This document shows positions 1-7,691 of a DNA stretch of 64,000 nucleotides, in pieces. The notes under the pieces were generated by a model. That model was not told where the DNA came from, did no database searches, and saw only the letters and a program-made list of their open reading frames with translations. This DNA comes from WHUA01 sp964585785 (GTDB lineage Bacteria; Pseudomonadota; Alphaproteobacteria; UBA8366). The stretch lies in NCBI GenBank assembly GCA_964585785.1, contig CAZPFL010000001.1, positions 83,390-147,389 of the forward strand, given 5' to 3'. Numbering within the stretch: position 1 is the first letter of the stretch; every line of letters begins with the position of its first letter. Both the position numbers and the translations under genes were made by a program.

Positions 1-1063
1 GATAAAGGGCGAGGCGCTCGGTCAGCAGCTTGCCTGCCCCCGCCGTCTCGCGGGCCAGCGCGTCGAGATGCGGCCAGGGCGCTTCCGGGTTGACGTGGTC
101 GGGGGTCACCGGCGAGACCCCGCCCCAGTCGTTGATGCCCGCGCCGACCAGCTTCGGCAGGACGCCCGGGCTCAGATTCGGCGGCGCCTGGATATTCATC
201 TCCGGCCCGAAGACGAGGCGCGCCACGGCGATGGTCCACAAGAGCTCGTCGAGGTCGGGCTCGGGCGCATCGGCCATGCGGGTGCCCGACTTGGCGCGGA
301 AGTTCTGGATGATGATTTCCTGCACGTGTCCGTAACGCTCGTGCAGGTCGCGGAGTTCCAGCAAGGATTCGATTCTTTCGCGCCGTGTCTCCCCGATGCC
401 GATCAGGATGCCCGAGGTGAACGGCACTCGAAGCTCGCCGGCAAGCCGGATCGTCTCGAGCCGCGCCGCGGGATGCTTGTCCGGCGAGCCGTAATGCGGG
501 CCGCCTTTCGCGCAGAGCCGGGGCGCCGCGCTCTCCAGCATCAGTCCCTGTGAAATCGAGACCGCGCGCAGCCGCACGATGTCGTCTTTCGTCAGGACCC
601 CGGGATTGACATGCGGGAACAGACCCGTTTCTTCGAACACGGCGCGCGCCATCTCTTCGAGGTAGGAAATCGTCGTGTCATGGCCGAGGGCCGCCAGCTC
701 CTGGCGCGCGATCTCGTAGCGCAGCTCCGGCTTGTCGCCGAGGGTGAACAGCGCTTCCTTGCAGCCCGCGGCGGCGCCGGCGCGCGCGACGGCCAGCACC
801 TCGTCCCGCGTCATGTAGGCGCGCTGTCCTTTGCGGGGCGGGTGCGCGAAGGTGCAGTAATGGCAGACGTCGCGGCAGAGCTGGGTCAGCGGAATGAAGA
901 CCTTGCGGGAATAGCTGAACGCAACCGGATGTCCCTTGTCGCGCAATCCGGCGGCCGCGGCGGTCAGCGTGGCGGTGTCGTTGACGTCGGCGAGCGCCAG
1001 CGCGGCTGCGCGGTCGAGCCGGCCGCTCGTCGTCACGGTCTTCTCCGCGAAATCGCCGCTCAT
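1..1063 (-). CDS. fbiC: Fo synthase, CofG domain (FbiC or CofG), cut by window edge
   Basis: Radical SAM enzyme making the deazaflavin Fo, the chromophore of coenzyme F420. The ATG at 1063 overlaps the cofC stop (ATGA). The reading frame is open to base 1, giving about 354 codons. Near residue 65 the protein reads LCRDVCHYCTF, the CxxxCxxC cluster motif of this family, preceded by FIPLTQ. The last visible residues read LTERLALY, like the linker after the CofG half of fused FbiC proteins, where translation continues into the CofH half. I therefore favour a fused FbiC, but the window ends before this can be tested, and a standalone CofG remains possible. It is the last visible gene of the F420 operon. 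Confidence 0.9.
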   Translation of the reverse strand, partial: MSGDFAEKTVTTSGRLDRAAALALADVNDTATLTAAAAGLRDKGHPVAFSYSRKVFIPLTQLCRDVCHYCTFAHPPRKGQRAYMTRDEVLAVARAGAAAGCKEALFTLGDKPELRYEIARQELAALGHDTTISYLEEMARAVFEETGLFPHVNPGVLTKDDIVRLRAVSISQGLMLESAAPRLCAKGGPHYGSPDKHPAARLETIRLAGELRVPFTSGILIGIGETRRERIESLLELRDLHERYGHVQEIIIQNFRAKSGTRMADAPEPDLDELLWTIAVARLVFGPEMNIQAPPNLSPGVLPKLVGAGINDWGGVSPVTPDHVNPEAPWPHLDALARETAGAGKLLTERLALY

Positions 1064-1740
1064 GAACCGGCGCCTCCGGCCCGCCGCGGTTCGTCGCAAA
1101 GTCGCGCCGCGATGCCGCTCGACTCGAGATAGGCATGCGTGCGCGTCGCGCCGCCCCGCTCGATCAGCATGCGGAGATCGTCCGGCATATCGATGTCGAG
1201 CGCGATGCCCGGCAGGTCGATGATCCGGGGCTCGATCCCGCGCTCGCGGGCGGCGGCGAGGTGCGGCTGGAAGCTGTCGTTGCCGAAGCTGAAGGGGATG
1301 AGCCCCGGAGGCGAGAGGGCGATGCAGTTCGAGCCGCGGCGGTCATGCGCCGGCACGATGGTCATGCCCGGCGCTGCGTCATGGGCGGCGAGCACGGCAT
1401 CGATTTCGGCCGCGGTAATCAGCGGCGTGTCGCCGGGCACCGTGACCATGCCTTTGGCGCCCTCTGCCTTGAGTTCCGCTGCCGCGCGCTCGATCGCGGC
1501 GGTCTGGCCCTGGTTTTCCGGCTCCTCGATCAGGCGCGCGCCATAGGCGCGGGCGACGGCGGCCGCTTCCGGGTCGCGCGTCACCACGACGATGCCTTCC
1601 AGCGCCTCGGCCCGCGACACCGCCGTCAGCACGTCCTCATACATGGTCCGGAACAGCAAACGGCGCTCCGCGGGACTCAGCGCGCCGGCGAGCCGCTGCT
1701 TCGCGTCCACGAGATCTTTTGCCGGCAGCACCGCCCACAT
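1060..1740 (-). CDS. cofC: 2-phospho-L-lactate (or 3-phosphoglycerate) guanylyltransferase CofC
   Basis: Nucleotidyltransferase that activates a phospho-acid with GTP for transfer to Fo by CofD. The 226-residue protein has the glycosyltransferase-A-like family pattern: N-terminal AVLPAKDL with K14 and R16 nearby, TVPGDTPLI around residue 97, RRGSNCIAL around residue 135, and DIDMPDDL around residue 184. Length fits the family. The substrate cannot be read from these motifs: mycobacterial homologues use phosphoenolpyruvate and some proteobacterial ones use 3-phosphoglycerate. It overlaps the next gene (Fo synthase) by 4 nt and lies 77 bp after cofD. Confidence 0.93.
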   Translation of the reverse strand: MWAVLPAKDLVDAKQRLAGALSPAERRLLFRTMYEDVLTAVSRAEALEGIVVVTRDPEAAAVARAYGARLIEEPENQGQTAAIERAAAELKAEGAKGMVTVPGDTPLITAAEIDAVLAAHDAAPGMTIVPAHDRRGSNCIALSPPGLIPFSFGNDSFQPHLAAARERGIEPRIIDLPGIALDIDMPDDLRMLIERGGATRTHAYLESSGIAARLCDEPRRAGGAGS

Positions 1741-1817
1741 GCCAGGATTCCTTGTTTGGTGCGGTCAATTGGCGAGGCCCGGACTATAGCAGGGAGAGCC
1801 GGAGGGGGGCCAGTGGG

Positions 1818-2789
1818 CTAACGGGTGACCGAGCGCGCGACGGTTTGCGCGAAGTCGAGCACCTCGCGGGCGAGCCGGATCTTGTCGTCGAGGGTCCGCA
1901 TGATCGTGCCTGTTATGTGGACGGCGATGCCGCGCTCCCGAATGGCGTCCGCGCTATCGGCGTCGCAGGCGTCGAGAATCAAGCCGTCGATCAGCCCGCG
2001 GTAATGCTCGGCGACCTCGACGGTGCCGCTGGCCAGCCCGAGCTCGGTCATCATCTTGGCGGTCGGCCCTTTGATCGCCCGGCCGCCGACGATCGGCGAG
2101 ACCGCGACGACAGGCGCGCCGCAGCCTCGCAGCGCCTGGCGGACGCCCGGTATCGCCAGGATCGGATCGATGCTGATGAAGGGGTTGGACGGGCAGATCA
2201 CGATGGCGTCGAGCGCGTTCTTCAACGCCGCGGCAAAGGCCGGCGCCGGCTTCGCCGTGTCCGCGCCCTCGAAGCGAAAGCCGGTGACGTGCGGCGCGCA
2301 CTGTTCGCGCACGAAATAATGCTGGAAGGGCAGCGGGCCGTCCGGGGTCTCGACGACGGTGCGGACCGACTGGTCGCTCATCGGTGCGACGCTCGGCCGC
2401 ACGCCGAGACGCCGGCCGATGTCTTGGGTGACGGCGCTAAGCGTCTCGCCGGCCGCGACCCGCCGCGTGCGCTCCATATGGAGGGCGAGGTCACGGTCGC
2501 CGAGGCGGAACCAGGTCTCGCCGCCGAGCGCGGCAAGCGTCTCCATGAAATGCCAGCTTTCGTCGGCGCGGCCCCATCCGGTTTCCGGATTGGCGATCCC
2601 GGCCAGGGTGTAGGTGACGGTGTCGATGTCGGGGCAGACCAGCAGGCCGAGATGCTCGAAGTCGTCGCCGGTGTTGGCGACGACCAGAAGGTCTTCCGGC
2701 GGCAGGACATGCGCCAGCCCGAGCGCGAGCTTGGCGCCGCCCACCCCGCCGGACAGCGCGAGGCAGCGTTGTCCTGCCCCCGTCGTCAT
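1818..2789 (-). CDS. cofD: 2-phospho-L-lactate transferase CofD (FbiA)
   Basis: Joins the activated phospho-acid to Fo, forming F420-0 or its dehydro or 3PG form. The 323-residue protein shows the family signatures LSGGVGGAKLALGL (from about residue 12) and VANTGDDFEHLGL (from about residue 37), and CPSNPFISIDPIL in the middle. These are the Fo- and nucleotide-binding loops of CofD/FbiA. Its ATG at 2789 overlaps the cofE stop (ATGA), implying translational coupling. The TAA-to-ATG gap to cofC is 77 bp. Confidence 0.95.
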   Translation of the reverse strand: MTTGAGQRCLALSGGVGGAKLALGLAHVLPPEDLLVVANTGDDFEHLGLLVCPDIDTVTYTLAGIANPETGWGRADESWHFMETLAALGGETWFRLGDRDLALHMERTRRVAAGETLSAVTQDIGRRLGVRPSVAPMSDQSVRTVVETPDGPLPFQHYFVREQCAPHVTGFRFEGADTAKPAPAFAAALKNALDAIVICPSNPFISIDPILAIPGVRQALRGCGAPVVAVSPIVGGRAIKGPTAKMMTELGLASGTVEVAEHYRGLIDGLILDACDADSADAIRERGIAVHITGTIMRTLDDKIRLAREVLDFAQTVARSVTR

Positions 2790-3559
2790 CGGAACAGGTC
2801 CTCGTCCTCGCTCCGGATCAGGTCGGCCGCCTGCTGGTCGGCGGCTTCCGGCGCCATGCCGCGGATCAGCGCCACCGGCGTGCCTTCCGCCGCCTCGCCC
2901 TGCACCAGGGCCGCGGCGGCGGCAAGCTCGTCGGCAAGGCCGACCTGGGAGACGCGCAGCGTCCGGCCGAACAGGTCGGTCGCACCGCGCAGGTCGAGCA
3001 GCGTGGTCAGGCCGGCCGCGCCCAGCGCCGTGCCGATCGTGCCGTGCCGCCAGGCGCGGCCCAGGCTGTCGTTGATGATCACGGTCGGCGCCACCCCCGT
3101 CACCCCCCGTAGCCGCCGCCGGAGATCGCGGCAGCTGCGGTCCGGGTCCTCCGGCAGCAACAGTACGCGCTCGCCGGCCGCCGGGTCGGGCTCGACATTC
3201 GAAGCGTCGATACCCGCATTGGCGAGCACGTAGCCGTGGCGGTGCTGGACGATCAGCAGGTTGGGGCGGTGCCGCACGACGCGGACGGATTCACGCAGAA
3301 TCAGCTCGACGAGGCGCGCGTCCTTGCCCGTCTTCTCGGCGAGATCCTTCGCTTCCGCGCTCGGCTCGACGGCAGCCAGCGCCGCGTAACGGCCTTCGGC
3401 CTTGGAGACAATCTTCTGCGCTACGACCAGCGTGTCGCCGGCGCGGAGAGCGATGTTGGTGCGGTCGAGTCCGGCCACGATGAGCGCGGCGAGATCGTCG
3501 CCCGGCTGCACCAGCGGCATGCCGGGGAGGGCGGTAATCTCCAGACGGCGGGGTGTCAC
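2786..3559 (-). CDS. cofE: Coenzyme F420-0:L-glutamate ligase CofE
   Basis: Adds gamma-linked glutamates to F420-0. I take the GTG at 3559, which overlaps the npdG stop (GTGA); the protein then begins VTPRRLEITALPG and has 257 residues. An open frame runs further upstream but is antisense-like arginine-rich sequence inside npdG. Family motifs are GDTLVVAQKIVSKAEGR near residue 45, HGYVLANAGIDASNV near residue 105, and VIINDSLGRAWRHGTIGTA near residue 150. The length matches archaeal CofE. The C-terminal nitroreductase-like domain of actinobacterial FbiB, which reduces dehydro-F420-0, is absent, so any such step would need another enzyme. Confidence 0.93.
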   Translation of the reverse strand: MTPRRLEITALPGMPLVQPGDDLAALIVAGLDRTNIALRAGDTLVVAQKIVSKAEGRYAALAAVEPSAEAKDLAEKTGKDARLVELILRESVRVVRHRPNLLIVQHRHGYVLANAGIDASNVEPDPAAGERVLLLPEDPDRSCRDLRRRLRGVTGVAPTVIINDSLGRAWRHGTIGTALGAAGLTTLLDLRGATDLFGRTLRVSQVGLADELAAAAALVQGEAAEGTPVALIRGMAPEAADQQAADLIRSEDEDLFR

Positions 3560-4227
3560 GCGTTGGGCTCGCCGGTAATGCGGATGCCGGCGTGGTGCAC
3601 GCCGCCGTTGCGGTTGATGAAGATGAGCACCGAGGTCAGCGCCTCGGCGGCGGCCGAGTTGTCGATCGAGCCGGCGTGCCAGGCCTTGAGGCCCGCCGCT
3701 TGCGCCAGCGCGACGACGGCGTCGCGCGCCTCGCGCTTGTTGCCGCAGACCAGGACGTCGCACTCGATCTTGCTCTTCTCGTCCTGCAGCAGATCGGCGG
3801 CTACATTCTGGAAGGCGGAGACGACCTGCACGCCCTCGCCGAGGAAGTCCTGCGCTTCCTTTGCGGCCGAGCCTGCGTCCGGAAGCTGAACCCGGGCGAC
3901 CCGGGGCGGGACGAGCGGGACGGTCGCGTCGACCAGGATCTTGCCCTGCGCACCCTCGCGCACCGCCTCCAGCATCGGCTTGTGGTTGGCGTAGGGCACG
4001 GTCAAGACGACAATGTCCGCGGCGGCCGCGGCGGCGCCGTTCTCCAGCCCGGAAATCGCGGCGCCGGGGACCGCGACGGCCATCTCCGCCGCCTTCTTGG
4101 CCGCGCTCTCCGCCGCGCGCGAGCCGATGATGACGGGGTAACCCGCCCGCGCCCAGCGCTGCGCGAAGCCGGAGCCGAGGGCTCCGGTGCCGCCGATGAC
4201 GGCGATTGTCGGTTTCTTGTCGGCCAT
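3556..4227 (-). CDS. npdG: F420-dependent NADP reductase (NpdG/Fno)
   Basis: Transfers hydride between NADP(H) and F420, so it is the likely source of reduced F420. The 223-residue protein starts with a Rossmann motif, AVIGGTGALGSGFA, followed by GSR at the end of the second strand, a pattern suited to NADPH. Further family features are VLTVPYANH near residue 75, VSAFQNVAA near residue 136, and SIDNSAAAEALTSVL near the C-terminus. It overlaps cofE by 4 nt and lies 49 bp after the hydrolase gene. Co-location with cofE, cofD and cofC strongly supports the F420 assignment over a generic NAD(P)-binding protein. Confidence 0.9.
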   Translation of the reverse strand: MADKKPTIAVIGGTGALGSGFAQRWARAGYPVIIGSRAAESAAKKAAEMAVAVPGAAISGLENGAAAAAADIVVLTVPYANHKPMLEAVREGAQGKILVDATVPLVPPRVARVQLPDAGSAAKEAQDFLGEGVQVVSAFQNVAADLLQDEKSKIECDVLVCGNKREARDAVVALAQAAGLKAWHAGSIDNSAAAEALTSVLIFINRNGGVHHAGIRITGEPNA

Positions 4228-4276
4228 GAATCGTCCTTCCTTGCCCGGTGCTTGACTGGTTGCGAAAGCGGCTCGA

Positions 4277-5065
4277 TCAGTGCTTGTCGAGGAACGCCCT
4301 GAGCGCGGCGTTGAAGTCGGCCGCCTGCTCGATGTTGGAGAGATGCGCGGCGTTCTTGAGCACGACCAGCTTGGAGCCGACGATCTCCCGGTGGATGATT
4401 TCCGAGTGCTCGACCGTCGTGCTCGGGTCGTCCGCGCCGACGATGATCAGCGTCGGCGTCTTGATGCCCGCCAACAGGTGGGTCTGGTCCATCGCCTGGA
4501 TGGCCTTGCAGCAGCCGACGAAACCGTCAACCGGGGTGGACGCGATCATCGCGCCGACCCGCTCGACCTCGCGCTTCGCCTTGGCGCGGTAGGGCGCGGT
4601 GAACCAGCGCTCGAGCGTCGCGGGCGCGAGTGAGGCCATGCCGTCGCGGCGCGCCGCCTCGGCCCGGGCGTCGAAGGCCGACGGGTCCGGCATCCGGCTG
4701 GCGGTGTCACACAGGACGAGGCTGCGCAGCTCTTGAGGATATTTTGCGCCGAATAGCTGGCCCGTCATGCCGCCCATCGACAGGCCGCAGAAATGCACCT
4801 TGCCGAGCCCGAGCGCCGCGATCAGCGCCCGGGCGTCCTCCACGAGCATGTCGAAGCTGTAGGGCGGCTCGGTCGCCTGGCTGCCGCCATGGCCGCGCTG
4901 GTCGTAGCGCAGAACGCGGTATTTGCCGGCAAGGGCGGGGATCTGCGCGTCCCACATGGTGTAGTTGGACGCGAGGCTGTTGCTGAGCATGACCACCGGG
5001 GCGGATTCCGGTCCGTCCAAGCGGTAGGCGATCTCCACGCCATTGGCCTTGATCGTGTCTGCCAT
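4277..5065 (-). CDS. Alpha/beta hydrolase, 3-oxoadipate enol-lactonase-like
   Basis: A 262-residue alpha/beta-hydrolase. The nucleophile elbow is CGLSMGGM (Ser about residue 98), the acid is in VGADDPST and the histidine in NAAHLSNIE near the C-terminus. The sequence resembles PcaD-type enol-lactonases (YDQRGHGGS, SLVLCDTASRM, SIWD-like WDAQIPAL), but no other beta-ketoadipate gene is nearby, so the substrate is open. It is the first gene of the F420 operon, 49 bp before npdG, and could hydrolyse a product of an F420-dependent reaction. The start at 5065 is the ATG of MADTIKANG; the frame upstream is only an antisense extension. Confidence 0.85.
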   Translation of the reverse strand: MADTIKANGVEIAYRLDGPESAPVVMLSNSLASNYTMWDAQIPALAGKYRVLRYDQRGHGGSQATEPPYSFDMLVEDARALIAALGLGKVHFCGLSMGGMTGQLFGAKYPQELRSLVLCDTASRMPDPSAFDARAEAARRDGMASLAPATLERWFTAPYRAKAKREVERVGAMIASTPVDGFVGCCKAIQAMDQTHLLAGIKTPTLIIVGADDPSTTVEHSEIIHREIVGSKLVVLKNAAHLSNIEQAADFNAALRAFLDKH

Positions 5066-5227
5066 CGGCTTTCTCCCTGTTGTCCCGGACCAGCGGGCTG
5101 ATTGCTCTGTCGCGCCGCCGAAGCGGCATCGCGATGCAATTCGGTAGCGTATTAAGAGAATCTTGGCACGGGCTGGCAAGAGGAGGATAACAGGCGCGGC
5201 CAGGCTTTGCAGGGGGGCGAAGAGGTA

Positions 5228-6295
5228 ATGCTTCGAATTCGGGCGAAAATGGTCTTGGCGGCCCTGGTGGGCGTGTTGTGCCTCGGGGGCTTGGGTGGGC
5301 CGGGCTTGGCCCGTGCGAGCGACAAGGCGAGCGTTCTTGAGCTCTTGTTCGACGCGCCGCACCGCATGGCGGACAGCCTGATTTCGATGCCGCCGATTGA
5401 TTCCGTGGAGAAGCCGTTCACCGCGGCACTCGACGGTGTCGTTTCGGGCGACCTCGCCGCGGCTCGCAGCAACGCCGCCGCGGCCGGTTACGACCTTATC
5501 GCGCGGACGGAAGAAGGCCGACGCTACGTCATTCTGATGGAACACGGCCGGGCCGGCATCGGGCCGACCATCGCGATTGCTCGAAACCCCCAGCGGGACG
5601 TGGTGATCGAGGCACCGCATCCGATCATCGACCGGTATTCCGACCGCGAGGCGGCGGTGCTGTTCCTGAAGCTCGGGGCACGCGCGCTCGTGCTCTCGGG
5701 CGCCAATCGTTGCGCCGCCAAGGCGGAGTCCGCCTGCAGCGGCAAGACGCGCGTCTGCGGCGGCGGCAGCGAGCCCTACCGGACGTCCGATCCGGCGCAT
5801 AACCCGGCGACTCTGTTCCACGCCGCGCATCTTTATTTTTCCCGGCGCTGGCCGAAATCGATCGTCTTCCAGCCGCATGGACTCAACAACAACGGCAGCA
5901 CCGTGTGGTTCGTGATTTCCGACGGCACCAAGGAGAAGCGCCCGGGCGACCCGATGCTGACCGGCCGCATCCGCGACGGCCTGCGCCAGGCGCTGGGTCC
6001 GGACCGGGCCGTGAGCTGCCAGGACCCGGCCGACCGCAACATCAAGACACGCTGGCTGTGCGCCACGAACACGGTGCAGGGCCGTGACCTGAACGGCAGT
6101 TCCGATGCGTGTCATAGCAGCGCGCAGCACGCGTCGGGCCGCTTTCTCCATATCGAGCAGACCTATGAGGAAGTGCGGCGCGGCTACGGGCTCGATTGGC
6201 AGCACTTGGCGGCCTATCCGGGCAGCGATGCGATCCTGACGACGCTTGCCAAGACACTGCCCTGCATCCGGCCGGATTGCACCGCCGTCCCATAG
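5228..6295 (+). CDS. Exported protein of unknown function, possible metal-dependent hydrolase
   Basis: A 355-residue protein with a clear signal peptide (MLRIRAKMVLAALVG, then a Gly/Leu-rich core and a probable cleavage site at ARA-S). I chose the ATG at 5228, which has AGAGG just upstream, over a TTG at 5207. I do not recognise the family with confidence. Visible features are EAPHPIIDRYSDREA near residue 130, FQPHGLNN near residue 215 and FLHIEQTYEEVRRGY near residue 305; conserved-looking H, D/E, H and E residues in this order resemble zinc amidohydrolases such as N-formylglutamate amidohydrolase-like proteins. Several Cys residues could form disulfides in the periplasm. The gene is divergent from the F420 operon. 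Confidence 0.65.
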   Translation: MLRIRAKMVLAALVGVLCLGGLGGPGLARASDKASVLELLFDAPHRMADSLISMPPIDSVEKPFTAALDGVVSGDLAAARSNAAAAGYDLIARTEEGRRYVILMEHGRAGIGPTIAIARNPQRDVVIEAPHPIIDRYSDREAAVLFLKLGARALVLSGANRCAAKAESACSGKTRVCGGGSEPYRTSDPAHNPATLFHAAHLYFSRRWPKSIVFQPHGLNNNGSTVWFVISDGTKEKRPGDPMLTGRIRDGLRQALGPDRAVSCQDPADRNIKTRWLCATNTVQGRDLNGSSDACHSSAQHASGRFLHIEQTYEEVRRGYGLDWQHLAAYPGSDAILTTLAKTLPCIRPDCTAVP

Positions 6296-6337
6296 ATGTA
6301 TAAGGAATGCTGACGTATTTCAGTCTGCGAGGGAGCG

Positions 6338-7483
6338 ATGGCCGGGCAACAGACGAATGCGCCGCGGGTCGACGGTGAAGAGATTCTAGACGGCATCCGG
6401 CAATGGGTCGAGATCGAGTCGCCAACTTATGATGGCGCGGCGGTCAACGAACTGGCCGATGTCGTCGAGAAAAGCATGCGGTCGCTCGGCGCCGCGATCG
6501 AGCGCATCCCGGGCCGGGACGGGTTCGGCGACATTCTCAAGGCGCGCACGCCCTGGGGCGGCGACGGCCCCGGCATCCTAGTGCTGAGCCATCTCGACAC
6601 GGTGCATCCGAAGGGCAGCCTGGAGGATTACAATCCGTGGCGGCGCGAAGGTGATTCAGTCTTCGGGCCCGGCATCTACGACATGAAGGCGGGCGCCTAC
6701 CTGGCCTACTACGCCTATCAGCATCTCGTCCGCGCGGGGCGCGAGACGCCGCTGCCGGTGACTTTCCTTTACGTGCCGGAGGAGGAGATAGGCAGCCCGA
6801 CTTCGCGCGCGGCGATCGAGGCGGAAGCGAAGAAGCACAAATACGTGCTGGTCACCGAGCCGGCGCGTGAGGGCGGCAAGATCGTCACCGGGCGCAAGGG
6901 CGTCGGCCGGTTCTTCGCCACCGCACGCGGCGTGGCGGCGCATTCGGGCTCGCGCCATGCCGACGGGCGCAGCGCGATCAAGGCGATGGCGCGGCTGGTC
7001 CTCGAGGTCGAGGCGATGACCGACTACGAGATCGGCGTCACCACCAATGTCGGGCTGATCAGTGGAGGCACCGGCGTCAACGTAGTGCCGCATGAGTGCA
7101 CGGCGGAGATCGACCTTCGCGTCCCGACGCCGGCGCTTGCCGAGGAATACGAAAAGCGCATCCTTGGCCTGACCAGCCGGGAGTCTGGCGTCGAGCTGGT
7201 CGTCACCGGTGGCATCAACCGCCCGCCCTATCAGAAGGATGAAGGCATCCAGAAGCTGTTCGACCACGCCAAGGCGCTCTGCGCGGAGATTGGCTTCGAG
7301 CTCGAGGACATGCATACCGGCGGCGGCAGCGACGGCTGCTTCACCGCGGCGCTCGGCATCCCCACGTTAGACGGTCTCGGTGCGGACGGCGTCGGTGCGC
7401 ATGCCCAGCACGAGCAGATCTATTTCTCTTCGCTCGAGCCCCGCGCCAAGATGTGGATACGCCTGCTGGAGACGCTGCGGTAG
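6338..7483 (+). CDS. M20 family metallopeptidase (glutamate carboxypeptidase-like)
   Basis: A 381-residue two-zinc exopeptidase-like protein. Metal and catalytic motifs are in the standard order: SHLDTVHPKG near residue 87 (first His and catalytic Asp), GIYDMKAGA (bridging Asp), PEEEIGS (catalytic Glu and metal Glu), VTEPAREGG, AAHSGSRHADGRSAI in the dimerisation domain, and AHAQHEQI near the end (last metal His). GGGSDGCF near residue 325 is typical of the CPG2/ArgE branch. No signal peptide is visible, so it is probably cytoplasmic. It starts 42 bp after the exported-protein gene and may be cotranscribed with it. Confidence 0.88.
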   Translation: MAGQQTNAPRVDGEEILDGIRQWVEIESPTYDGAAVNELADVVEKSMRSLGAAIERIPGRDGFGDILKARTPWGGDGPGILVLSHLDTVHPKGSLEDYNPWRREGDSVFGPGIYDMKAGAYLAYYAYQHLVRAGRETPLPVTFLYVPEEEIGSPTSRAAIEAEAKKHKYVLVTEPAREGGKIVTGRKGVGRFFATARGVAAHSGSRHADGRSAIKAMARLVLEVEAMTDYEIGVTTNVGLISGGTGVNVVPHECTAEIDLRVPTPALAEEYEKRILGLTSRESGVELVVTGGINRPPYQKDEGIQKLFDHAKALCAEIGFELEDMHTGGGSDGCFTAALGIPTLDGLGADGVGAHAQHEQIYFSSLEPRAKMWIRLLETLR

Positions 7484-7508
7484 AAGTGGTTGCTGGCCAA
7501 TACACGGA

Positions 7509-7530
7509 TGCGCGGGTCAAGCCCGTGCAT
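7509..7530. repeat. REP-like palindrome
   Basis: Imperfect inverted repeat TGCGCGGG / CCCGTGCA around a TCAAG-containing loop, inside the longer string CGGATGCGCGGGTCAAGC. The pattern 'GGATGC..GGGTCAAGCCC..GCATGA' is the kind of short palindrome scattered between genes in many alphaproteobacterial genomes. It lies just after the M20 peptidase stop and marks the edge of the AT-rich segment. Related copies are at 27577-27606 and 27638-27660. Confidence 0.6.
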
Positions 7531-7691
7531 GAGGAATTTAATTTTAATTCGATGAGGAATCGGAAATAGTGCGACGCCATCGCCTTGCATCCAGGAACGC
7601 TTTTGTCCGTTGTAAGAACGCGAGGCTGTAACGGACGTCAAGGGAAAATTTGAACCAAAAAATATGCCGTGAAGAGGGTTCTCGCAGAACA

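Noticed and set aside
2786..3763. N-terminal extension of cofE to 3763
   Set aside because: The extra 68 residues are Arg-rich and overlap npdG; the GTG at 3559 gives the family start and a GTGA overlap.
4277..6205. A 642-codon open frame on the minus strand covering the hydrolase gene and beyond
   Set aside because: The part upstream of 5065 is antisense to the exported-protein gene and has biased composition; only the hydrolase portion has family motifs and a plausible start.
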